A DNA stretch of 19,253 nt from Candidatus Thorarchaeota archaeon SMTZ1-83 (lineage in GTDB: Archaea > Asgardarchaeota > Thorarchaeia > Thorarchaeales > Thorarchaeaceae), in assembly GCA_001563325.1 (NCBI GenBank), contig LRSK01000245.1, positions 1 through 19,253 of the forward strand, written 5' to 3'. The position numbers and the translations under genes are program-made. Positions 5,809-13,191 of this stretch are shown here, piece by piece (position 1 is the stretch's first letter; every line of letters starts with the position of its first letter). A model generated the notes under the pieces. The model did no database searches, was not told where the DNA came from, and was given only the letters and a program-made list of their open reading frames with translations.

Positions 5809-8436
5809 ATGAGTAAACCTGACAGGAAGGCTGATGCTCCGAGCACCGTTGAGGCCATTCGCATGGCTTCCGCCTCTGTTATCGGAACAACCACTAACCT
5901 AGGTTATCCTCTTGGTAGTGCAGTCGGTGCTGGCAGTATGATGGAGGAGAACTCCGATACTGTTGCGATGAATATCACTCCTCTTGTGTTCGCCATAAGG
6001 GACACTCTGAACGATGCTGAGGGTCTTGAGCTGCTGTCCTTGGAATGGGATCTTGAGCGCAGGCCAGGTCCAGGAGTCCTTCCGGAGCAGCTGATGGTCA
6101 CAGGCGGAATATCTGAAGGCATTGGGTCTCACGTGGTTGTTCTGAGTTGGGAGAAAGGAGTTGTTGACCCGTTCAAGATTGACAACCACATGAAGAGTCT
6201 CTCAAAGAAGATTGCTGACGTCGAGAGCGCTGTGATGAATACTGGTATGAGCTATGAAACACAGGGAATCCCCATTCTGCGCAGGTTCAATGACCGCCTG
6301 AACCGAGTTATCTTTGTGGAAATGCTTGATCGGAGATTCCAAGGGTCTTGGGACTCACTACAGGTGAAGCCCGAACATGTGGATCGGGAAGCGATTGTTA
6401 CTATGAACTTCCGTGATGACTTCAGTCACCTCCCGCCTGGTCCAAAGATTACTGACCGAACTCTCTTGGAGTTCATGTTACCGAGAGAGAAAGACGAATC
6501 TCTGTTGCAGCACTTCACACATAGAGTTCTAACTCCTACGGGCCTTGACTTATTAGCTGTGAGAGTGCCTGAGGTGGGACGTGCGATTCTGACAGAACTG
6601 AACATGTATGCCTATAGCATAGAGGAGTACGAGATTGCTGGCGCAGTAATAGAACTCCTGACTCAGTTCCTAGGGCGCCGCGAAGTCAGTCTTAACGAAG
6701 CCACCTCGATTCGACAGGAACTCAAGGAGTTCTCGGAACTGCTCACTGAAACAGTTGGTGCCTTCGGCACCATTGCTGAACAACACGTTGGATCTGGAAA
6801 GACTCTGTCCCTCGACGGGCACAAGTCGGAATTACTTGCTCAGGTGGACTCTCAGGAAGGCGTGTTTGCTGGGTTCCGTCGTTCCATAGTGACGGCGCTT
6901 GTTGAGCAGATGATGAAGTCATTCCAGCGCGAGTTCTATGATGTGAGTGAGCTCAGGGCGTGGCGCCTACGGAGTGCAACTAGCTACTTCATACTGTTCG
7001 CAGGACGTGTTGCAGAGTATTTTGCGGCCGAAGTCAATCAGTATCTCCTCGTTACATCTGCTCGAAGAGCGTTTCTGTCTGCCTTGCACGACTTTCAGGA
7101 GGAGATGAAGACTCAATCTTCAGATTCAACAGACCAGCTTCTGTTCGAGAAGTTCTACATGGAACTCCAATCCCAGATGAACGCGATCTTGGACAAGGAA
7201 TCGCATGAGGGCCTCTCACACCATAGGCTAGATGATCTGCTTAAGACCATAAACAAAGAGATGGTCGAAGCCTTTGGCCGCATAGACATGTGGGACCTTA
7301 TTGGTTTCAGCGATGTCGCACAGATAGCCAAGGGAGCGATTACCGAGAAGTACTCAGGAGGGCCGGAGACAGAGGAGATCAATGAAACCGGCCAAGCCCT
7401 ATTTGATATTCTAGAAGCATTCGAGAACCTAGTGGTTGAGATAATCCCCAACGTGGCTGACACCCTGCTTTCGAAGCAGCTTCTTAGGAGAATCATAGAC
7501 CGAATGGTGTCTGAGAACACCGATCTGATCAAGGAGCTGGCAGAATTCATTGATAGTGGAACACAGAAATCAGACGAATGGAAGGATGAAGCGAGGGCCT
7601 GGGTCAGAGCATTCAGTGAGTCAATCGACCAGCAGACGAGCACACCAGAACGTTTTCTGGCTCTGCTCAGGTTCATGCACACAAAGGTCGATTTCGGATC
7701 CACGGCACAAGCGATTGTGGACAGGCTGACTTCCGAGGCTAATCTTAGAGAACGTGCCTACGAGATGATTGTCGAAGAGTGGGAGGATACTTGCCGCAGG
7801 CTTGAGGCGGAGAATGAACCGATTCGTGAGAACAACAGGAAGAGGGAGGAATTGACTGCTCAGGCAGAGGCTCAGTACCAGGAGGAGACGGCCAAGTATG
7901 AATCTGACATGGAGAAGTATCGTCAGGAAGCCGAGGCTGCAAGAATGCTTCCTGAGGAAGCGACTCCACCGGTTATGACTCAACCTCAGCGACCAAAGTC
8001 ACTCGATGTCAGATTTGTAGAGATCAACAATCAATATCCGCACCAGGAAGAGAAACCCCTCCCCCTGAAGCCAGTCCCTCCGCCGGACATGTTTCACTAC
8101 ATCGAACTTCGAAACCTTCTCACCGAGAAGCTCCAGAGTATGGATGAGGCTGAGGAGCGCATGGAAGCTGTCTTTGCTGAGCGGCTTCAGAAGATGCAAT
8201 CTGATGCCTCCGCCGCGTCCGGTGACATCATACTAGAACTTGGAGAGGAACTACTTGAGTATCTTAGGAATACTCGAATTCGAGGACTTGGTCGGCTCAT
8301 ACCTCGACCTACCAGGGCATTCCTCCGAAACCCCAAGAAACCAGAGTTGATTTACCTCGTTACCTACGAGCAAACTGGGAATGAACTCAGCGTGACGATA
8401 GGTGACAACTACCTGAGAGAAGGAGGTGGTCGGTGA
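5809..8436 (+). CDS. Large unrecognised protein: mixed N domain, long helical body, coiled coil, proline-rich linker
   Basis: An 875-residue protein I cannot place in a family. Residues 1-190 look like a mixed alpha/beta domain with a Gly/Ala/Thr-rich patch near 22-45. Residues about 200-640 are almost entirely helical and highly charged, like a repeat-type or structural scaffold. Residues 645-718 form a probable coiled coil dense in Glu, Arg, Gln and Lys. Residues 719-762 are proline-rich, then another helix (765-820) leads to a C-terminal basic/beta segment ending in Gly-Gly-Gly-Arg. There is no Walker motif, signal peptide or transmembrane helix. The ATG at 5809 has a weak purine/GGCGGT site upstream. 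The stop lies one base before the ATG of the 723-residue gene, whose SD is inside this gene's last codons, so the two should be made together. Confidence 0.8.
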   Translation: MSKPDRKADAPSTVEAIRMASASVIGTTTNLGYPLGSAVGAGSMMEENSDTVAMNITPLVFAIRDTLNDAEGLELLSLEWDLERRPGPGVLPEQLMVTGGISEGIGSHVVVLSWEKGVVDPFKIDNHMKSLSKKIADVESAVMNTGMSYETQGIPILRRFNDRLNRVIFVEMLDRRFQGSWDSLQVKPEHVDREAIVTMNFRDDFSHLPPGPKITDRTLLEFMLPREKDESLLQHFTHRVLTPTGLDLLAVRVPEVGRAILTELNMYAYSIEEYEIAGAVIELLTQFLGRREVSLNEATSIRQELKEFSELLTETVGAFGTIAEQHVGSGKTLSLDGHKSELLAQVDSQEGVFAGFRRSIVTALVEQMMKSFQREFYDVSELRAWRLRSATSYFILFAGRVAEYFAAEVNQYLLVTSARRAFLSALHDFQEEMKTQSSDSTDQLLFEKFYMELQSQMNAILDKESHEGLSHHRLDDLLKTINKEMVEAFGRIDMWDLIGFSDVAQIAKGAITEKYSGGPETEEINETGQALFDILEAFENLVVEIIPNVADTLLSKQLLRRIIDRMVSENTDLIKELAEFIDSGTQKSDEWKDEARAWVRAFSESIDQQTSTPERFLALLRFMHTKVDFGSTAQAIVDRLTSEANLRERAYEMIVEEWEDTCRRLEAENEPIRENNRKREELTAQAEAQYQEETAKYESDMEKYRQEAEAARMLPEEATPPVMTQPQRPKSLDVRFVEINNQYPHQEEKPLPLKPVPPPDMFHYIELRNLLTEKLQSMDEAEERMEAVFAERLQKMQSDASAASGDIILELGEELLEYLRNTRIRGLGRLIPRPTRAFLRNPKKPELIYLVTYEQTGNELSVTIGDNYLREGGGR
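8422..8429 (+). promoter_or_regulatory. Strong ribosome binding site inside the preceding gene
   Basis: GGAGGTGG lies 8 bases before the ATG at 8438 and within the final codons of the 875-residue gene. It decides the start of the 723-residue gene, since the upstream in-frame GTG at 8426 falls inside this site. Confidence 0.7.
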
Positions 8437-8437
8437 G

Positions 8438-10609
8438 ATGTCCAGCACTTGGGTCATGAAGACCCGTCAGATGTCCGAGGCAGGTAAAGAGCTCATTCTG
8501 CGCGAAGCACTGGCAACTCACCTTAGAAGCACCAGAGACCGTCAGTTATTCGCGCAGATTTCGCCTGATGAACGGCCAGCTGGGGAACTCTTGGCCGCCT
8601 TTGCATCATTCTATCTTCAGAGCTATCTGGGAGTTAGGTTACACACCCTGGAGGAAGCAAAGGGCTTAGCCATAGAAGAACAGGAAAAGAAGGGCGAAGA
8701 GGATAGAGTTCAACTTGAGCATGAAATCATTCACCTGCTGGGCAGGCGATTCCAAGACGAGGTCTTCACAGAGAGAGTCGTTTCCGAGTTTGTTGTCAGA
8801 TTCTGTGATGAACTTGGGACTCTTAATCCATCAAAACCCGAAACTATCAGTAGCTCCGAGGAGTTAGTTCGTGAGTATCTTGCCATGATTCCCAAAGACT
8901 CCTCAACAAACCACGACGTCGACTTTCTCAACCGAATATCAGCCCTTGACTCCACGCTGCGGCATGAATTGTACAGTAAGGCATCAGGGCTCAAAGAGAC
9001 TGCCCTCTCCCTTAGAGATGAGGTTCTACGGGAGCACGATTCAGAGGTAATCGAGATATCAGTCTTGAAGGAGGGTCTAAAGCGCATTTGGGGCGCACCC
9101 CAATACACTTCTGCACACCTCTCCGAATCTATGGTCTTTCCCGCAACCATGACCCAAATAGCCTCTGACGTTGCGAAGCGATTCTGCAAAGGACCCAAAG
9201 AACTTGCCATTATCAAGAAATCCTATGAGATTCGCCTCAACATGCTAGGGGCCTTAAGGTCGATTCTGGACCGTCCAACAACACTAGATGAGTTAGAGAA
9301 CGTCATTGTGAGTGCGGCCTCTCAGAACGTGGCGTCAGCAATTCAGGCGATGCCGGATTCTGCTTTCGGAATAATCTCGGAACTAGTGCAGATTCCAGTG
9401 GAGGACATTGAATCGGCATTCAGACGAAAGGGACTGACAGATCCGGAGGACATAGTGAAAGGTCTTCTCACAACTAAGGAACCTACTGAGGAAGCGGCTC
9501 CAGAGTCTGAAATCGATGAAGTAGAGATGGAGTACCTTGAGCGTTCTATAAAGGCTATAGACCGTCTTGAGAACACTCTTGAGAAGCCGGTCAAGGGGAT
9601 GTTGCGCTCCAAGGGACTCAGGGCTTCGGAACTCGATAAGTTCACTATTCAGACGCTCACAAAGGATAGAGATAGTCTCTTGGGCTTTGAGCTTCAAGTA
9701 TTGGAAGCCCTTGAACAGAGAATGCGAGTCCCGTCACCTGAAGACGTCAAGAGGCTTCTCGAGGCAAGAGCGAAGGTCAACCAAGGTGCATTAAGCTCCA
9801 TAGGAGTCACCTCTTCGTCTTCTATGTTGCAGCATCGTCGTCATGAGGAAACAATAGCGTCTGTCAAGCTCGACCTTGCCTGGCATTTCATGTCAAGTGT
9901 AATGACGAACCTAGCAAGAGTAGTAGAAACCTACGTCCGCTCCAGGCAAGACCTCCTGCGAATCAAAGCTCTGTTGAAGAGCATCTATGAAGGTACCGAA
10001 ACCGACCTCCAAGTACTTCGCGAAGAGATACTGATTGACCTTGCCTCTGAGAGGATATACGAACTAAAGACAGTCTATCCTGACTTGGGGGCACCTGACA
10101 TCTGCTCATGGATACACGCTCGCTTGTCAGACCAAGACATGACTGCAGCAAAGAAGGAGCTGGATGCCACTCCCAGCCCAGTGTTCGAGGGTGTAGTTGA
10201 TACTCCACTTGTGATGGACGCGCTTGAGTTCGATAACTATGCCATCGCGTACGACATAATGCATCGATTCCTCAGAACCGAGCGCCACAAGAAGTTGGCC
10301 AAAGAAGAACTTGCAGTAGAGGCGAAGATTGAGGAACAACGAATTGCAGAGAGCAAGAGGAGTTCTCTCGACGTATTATCTTGGATTCACACCAAGAGCC
10401 AGACGGTGTTCAGGTCAATAGGTCGAGTCGGTCCAAAGGGACTAGAATGGACCATGAATGATGACACCAAGTGTGCCAATCTTCTGGCATACTACGTCAA
10501 GACGAATAGGGGTCGCAAGGTGTGCTCAATCTGTGCCGAGGCACCGACTGACGGGAAATGCCCAACACACGGGCGAAGTGCCTCATCGGTCAAACGGCTG
10601 AGCCGATGA
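8438..10609 (+). CDS. Large helical protein with C-terminal CxxC-CxxH zinc knuckle, operon partner
   Basis: A 723-residue protein of no family I recognise. Almost the whole length is predicted helical and charged, with a low-complexity acidic stretch near residues 350-365. The clearest motif is at the end: C696-x2-C699-x8-C708-x2-H711, a compact zinc knuckle, with another Cys at 679. This could bind nucleic acid or a partner protein. No ATPase, nuclease or membrane motif is visible. The start at ATG 8438 is set by the GGAGGTGG site. The last codons overlap the next gene by 4 bases (ATGA), which implies translational coupling of all three genes. Similar size, helix content and coupling suggest the 875- and 723-residue products form a complex; that is inference. 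Confidence 0.8.
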   Translation: MSSTWVMKTRQMSEAGKELILREALATHLRSTRDRQLFAQISPDERPAGELLAAFASFYLQSYLGVRLHTLEEAKGLAIEEQEKKGEEDRVQLEHEIIHLLGRRFQDEVFTERVVSEFVVRFCDELGTLNPSKPETISSSEELVREYLAMIPKDSSTNHDVDFLNRISALDSTLRHELYSKASGLKETALSLRDEVLREHDSEVIEISVLKEGLKRIWGAPQYTSAHLSESMVFPATMTQIASDVAKRFCKGPKELAIIKKSYEIRLNMLGALRSILDRPTTLDELENVIVSAASQNVASAIQAMPDSAFGIISELVQIPVEDIESAFRRKGLTDPEDIVKGLLTTKEPTEEAAPESEIDEVEMEYLERSIKAIDRLENTLEKPVKGMLRSKGLRASELDKFTIQTLTKDRDSLLGFELQVLEALEQRMRVPSPEDVKRLLEARAKVNQGALSSIGVTSSSSMLQHRRHEETIASVKLDLAWHFMSSVMTNLARVVETYVRSRQDLLRIKALLKSIYEGTETDLQVLREEILIDLASERIYELKTVYPDLGAPDICSWIHARLSDQDMTAAKKELDATPSPVFEGVVDTPLVMDALEFDNYAIAYDIMHRFLRTERHKKLAKEELAVEAKIEEQRIAESKRSSLDVLSWIHTKSQTVFRSIGRVGPKGLEWTMNDDTKCANLLAYYVKTNRGRKVCSICAEAPTDGKCPTHGRSASSVKRLSR

Positions 10610-10809
10610 GCTTCAAAGAGGCTCGTTCAATTGTGGACCGAGAGATTAGCAAGCTGAAGAGAATTGGCAAGCTTACTCCCAAGACGATGCTGAAAAAGCT
10701 GATGCCGGGCGAAATCAACTACATTGTTGGACCCGCTATCGCGAAGGTTGTCGGTGAGTACTTCAACGAATCACTGAAGTACGCTGCAAGACGAGCGGAT
10801 TTCGCTTAG
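10606..10809 (+). CDS. Small basic helical protein, third gene of the operon
   Basis: A 67-residue protein starting at the ATG of an ATGA overlap with the preceding stop. An ATG further upstream (10558) lies in a different frame inside the preceding gene and was rejected. The protein is Lys/Arg-rich. It reads as a helix with SFKEARSIVDREISKLKRI, a turn with GKLTP, a second helix with KTMLKKLM, and a third, longer helix ending in YAARRADFA. No family is recognised. Such a small, coupled product often acts as an accessory subunit, but that is inference. Its stop is 2 bases from the stop of cutA on the other strand. Confidence 0.75.
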   Translation: MSFKEARSIVDREISKLKRIGKLTPKTMLKKLMPGEINYIVGPAIAKVVGEYFNESLKYAARRADFA

Positions 10810-10811
10810 GG

Positions 10812-11132
10812 CTACTCGGTCAAGATGCTTCCGGATATCCAACGAAGATAGTCCGGAGACCCATTAACTATCGGCATGACGATGAATTCAGGCACGTCGT
10901 AAGAGTGATTCTTCTCCATAACTTTCCAGATCCTCTCTCGATTGCCCTTCTCAGTCTTGACTAGCAAGATGGACTCCTGTTCGTCTTCTAGCTTGTCTTT
11001 CCACCAATAGATACTCCTCACTTTCTCCACTATATTGACACAAGCGCACGCTTTCGTTTCTACGAGTTTCCTTGCTAGAGATTCTGCTTCCTTTGGAGGA
11101 CATGTTGTTATTGCAAGGATGTATTCTGTCAT
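10812..11132 (-). CDS. cutA: CutA1 divalent-cation tolerance protein
   Basis: A 106-residue protein, the standard size of CutA1, a trimeric ferredoxin-like-fold protein linked to copper and other divalent-metal binding. Family features visible are the opening strand with ITTCPPKEAESLARKLVE, the core ACACVNIV, the SIYWWKDKLEDEQESILLVKT strand pair, and the VPEFIVMPI segment. The ATG at 11132 gives the canonical N terminus; an ATG 27 bases upstream would add nine residues absent from the family, and neither has a clear SD. It sits convergent with the three-gene operon and divergent from the small membrane protein; no functional link is implied. Confidence 0.93.
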   Translation of the reverse strand: MTEYILAITTCPPKEAESLARKLVETKACACVNIVEKVRSIYWWKDKLEDEQESILLVKTEKGNRERIWKVMEKNHSYDVPEFIVMPIVNGSPDYLRWISGSILTE

Positions 11133-11193
11133 GCGAGGTAACAGAACACAACTTGCCATAAACCCATCTGTAAAAGGGAATACTGAAACGTCA

Positions 11194-11203
11194 ATCTTAT
11201 TAT
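11194..11203. promoter_or_regulatory. AT-rich element in the divergent cutA/membrane-protein promoter region
   Basis: ATCTTATTAT-like sequence (GATAATAAG on the other strand) is the only AT-rich TATA candidate between these divergent genes. It lies about 35 bases before the ATG at 11238, so it could serve the plus-strand gene, the minus-strand gene or both. Confidence 0.3.
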
Positions 11204-11237
11204 CACGCTTAGCGCTGCATTCCGCAGGGTTAGGAAG

Positions 11238-11690
11238 ATGAGTTCGAGCTCACCGACAAGGCTTGCGACGCTCCTGTTTCTCGTCACACTCTTGACGCCG
11301 TACTACATAATCGAACAGAATCTGATGGGTGGTTCAAGCCTCCGCATTGTTGCTCCTATCTGGGCCCTGGTCTCACATTCAGGAGCGCAATTCGCGCTGG
11401 AGTTCCCATTTGGCATGACCATGGACTACTCCCCTCTGTGGGGGCTTGGTATTCTGATGGCGCTCATTGCCTATTTCGCCGCAGCTCGAAGGGACATCTC
11501 GAAGAAGGGCTATGTCATAATGGTGGTCATTTTCCTAGCCATGCAGCTCGGATACCACATGATTGTCCTCTTCTTGGCGGCGGGAGGTCCACCAACAATC
11601 TTCACACCTCTGCCGATAGTTGCTGTTGTAGCCTTGCTCCTTGCGCCTCTGATGGACCAAGAGCCAACCGCTCCCTGGGATTCGGCTTGA
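11238..11690 (+). CDS. Small integral membrane protein, about four helices
   Basis: A 150-residue hydrophobic protein. Likely membrane helices lie near residues 8-27, 66-84, 92-114 and 120-138, with a basic loop (AARRDISKK) between the second and third and an acidic, Pro-containing tail. The region between the first two helices is moderately hydrophobic and may sit on the outside. The ATG at 11238 is preceded by a purine-rich AGGAAG. No family is recognised and no catalytic motif is visible. It precedes the aldolase-Fae pair by 94 bases, but the strong TATA box in that gap implies separate transcription. Confidence 0.75.
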   Translation: MSSSSPTRLATLLFLVTLLTPYYIIEQNLMGGSSLRIVAPIWALVSHSGAQFALEFPFGMTMDYSPLWGLGILMALIAYFAAARRDISKKGYVIMVVIFLAMQLGYHMIVLFLAAGGPPTIFTPLPIVAVVALLLAPLMDQEPTAPWDSA

Positions 11691-11739
11691 ACACTTATGT
11701 TCTCCATACACAAGAACGCAAATCCTCGGCATCCCTTAC

Positions 11740-11747
11740 TTTATATG
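11740..11747 (+). promoter_or_regulatory. TATA box of the aldolase-Fae operon
   Basis: TTTATATG matches the archaeal TATA consensus closely. It lies 37 bases before the ATG at 11785. A start site about 25 bases downstream leaves a short leader that contains the GGGTGA ribosome site at 11774-11779. This is the best promoter match in the window. Confidence 0.65.
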
Positions 11748-11784
11748 TGAGTTGCAGACCCGCATCGATTGTAGGGTGAATGTA

Positions 11785-13185
11785 ATGACCAAGAGGTTCA
11801 CACCGAATGGAGTGATGCCTGCTCTCGTAACACCGTTCACAAAAGACGGTGATATCCTCGAAGAAGGCTTCAAGCAGGTGATCGAGTACACCATAAGCAA
11901 AGGAGCCACGGGTGTCGTACCAGCGGGTACTACAGGCGAGTTCTCGTATCTTCGTACGGAAGAACGCAAGATGCTTCTCAAGCTGGCCGTTGAAACCGTG
12001 GATGGTCGCGTTCCTGTGGTTGCCGGCACTGGGCAGAACAGTACACGGGCAACAGTCGCACTAACAAAGTATGCAGCAGACATCGGCTGCGATGCTGCAC
12101 TAGTAATCTCTCCCTACTACCTCAGACCAGCTGACAAAGGATACTACGAGCATTATGCTGCCGTGGCGACTCAAGCAGACCTCCCTGTGATAGCTTACAA
12201 CATACCCCAATGCACTCTCGGTGTACTCAACTCCAATGTTATGGAGGATCTCGCGGAACTAGATAACATCGTTGGCATAAAAGACAGTAGCGGAAACATA
12301 GGGCACACTGTAGAGCTAATCCAGAAGCTCAAGGGGAGAATCCCAGTTCTAATTGGGCACGATGAGTGCTTTCTCTCTGCTATTGCTGCAGGTGCCACTG
12401 CCGCGATAATGGCGTCCGCGAATATCATACCTCACATCTGGCTTGACATTATGAGGAAGGTACAGAGTGGCGATATCGAGGGTGCAAGCGAGCTTCAGCT
12501 CAAGGCACAGACTCTTGCAAGGATAGTCACAAGAAACGGTGGAGCCCCGCCTGTCAAAGCCGCGCTAAAGATGATGGGGATAAAGGCGGGAAGAAGCAGA
12601 ATGCCTCTGAATACTGGTGGTACTCTAACACTGGAGCTTAGAGAAGAGATACGCCTGGAGCTGGAGAAACTGGGTGTGATAGATATCTTGACACGCCCCA
12701 TGCATGAAGCGAACACTGACATCGGTGATATCTTGCATGGCATGGGTGTGGATCTGGAGAGCACCTCTGGTTTGGCATTCGGACGCGGGACTGGCGGACT
12801 AGTTACCGCCAGTGTTGTAGCTGGTCCAAAAGACGGAGTGCTGGGGCGGGCCTTCGTGAGGCTACTAACGACACCCAAGATAGGACATGAAGCACTCACA
12901 GTGATCTTGGAGCCTAGCCTTCCGGTCCGGCCTTCCAGCATTATGCTACCCGTGAAGCAGGTCGAGTCAATGAGGCAAGCATCTCTCTTCTATGGTCCAG
13001 TTCAAGCCGGAGCCGCCCGTGCAGTTGCGTCGCACCTAGAGGCAGGGAAGATACCCCGCCAGTCATTGGACGGCCAAGTGCTCATAATGGCCATAGACAT
13101 GGACATGAACACGCGAGAACGTAGGACTCTTAGAGGTGCTACTGAAGAGGCAGTTTCGGCTGCGCTCGGAGAGATTTGGAGTTGA
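11785..13185 (+). CDS. DHDPS/NAL-family class I aldolase fused to a divergent Fae-like domain
   Basis: A 466-residue two-domain protein. Residues 1-300 form a TIM-barrel aldolase of the dihydrodipicolinate synthase/N-acetylneuraminate lyase family: GTTGE (48-52), SPYY (Tyr111, Tyr112), Tyr138 in YNIP, and Schiff-base Lys166 in GIKDSSG. The position of the substrate-carboxylate Arg of true DHDPS is Cys143, so aspartate semialdehyde is unlikely to be the substrate. Residues about 325-466 align by eye with formaldehyde-activating enzyme, including the PSLPVRP and LFYGPVQ (401-407) segments. The active-site His position is Thr341, so Fae catalysis is doubtful. GGGTGA lies 5 bases before ATG 11785; an upstream TTG (11752) was rejected. 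It is followed after 6 bases by its paralogue. DapA annotation would be misleading. Confidence 0.85.
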   Translation: MTKRFTPNGVMPALVTPFTKDGDILEEGFKQVIEYTISKGATGVVPAGTTGEFSYLRTEERKMLLKLAVETVDGRVPVVAGTGQNSTRATVALTKYAADIGCDAALVISPYYLRPADKGYYEHYAAVATQADLPVIAYNIPQCTLGVLNSNVMEDLAELDNIVGIKDSSGNIGHTVELIQKLKGRIPVLIGHDECFLSAIAAGATAAIMASANIIPHIWLDIMRKVQSGDIEGASELQLKAQTLARIVTRNGGAPPVKAALKMMGIKAGRSRMPLNTGGTLTLELREEIRLELEKLGVIDILTRPMHEANTDIGDILHGMGVDLESTSGLAFGRGTGGLVTASVVAGPKDGVLGRAFVRLLTTPKIGHEALTVILEPSLPVRPSSIMLPVKQVESMRQASLFYGPVQAGAARAVASHLEAGKIPRQSLDGQVLIMAIDMDMNTRERRTLRGATEEAVSAALGEIWS

Positions 13186-13191
13186 TCTAGA

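Noticed and set aside
7155..7703. 182-codon open frame on the minus strand inside the 875-residue gene
   Set aside because: Lies wholly antisense to a long convincing gene; Ser-rich composition typical of a reverse-frame shadow; no SD or motif.
11785..13185. Calling the tandem aldolases dapA (lysine biosynthesis)
   Set aside because: Neither has the DHDPS Arg, and both carry Fae-type C-terminal domains foreign to DapA.
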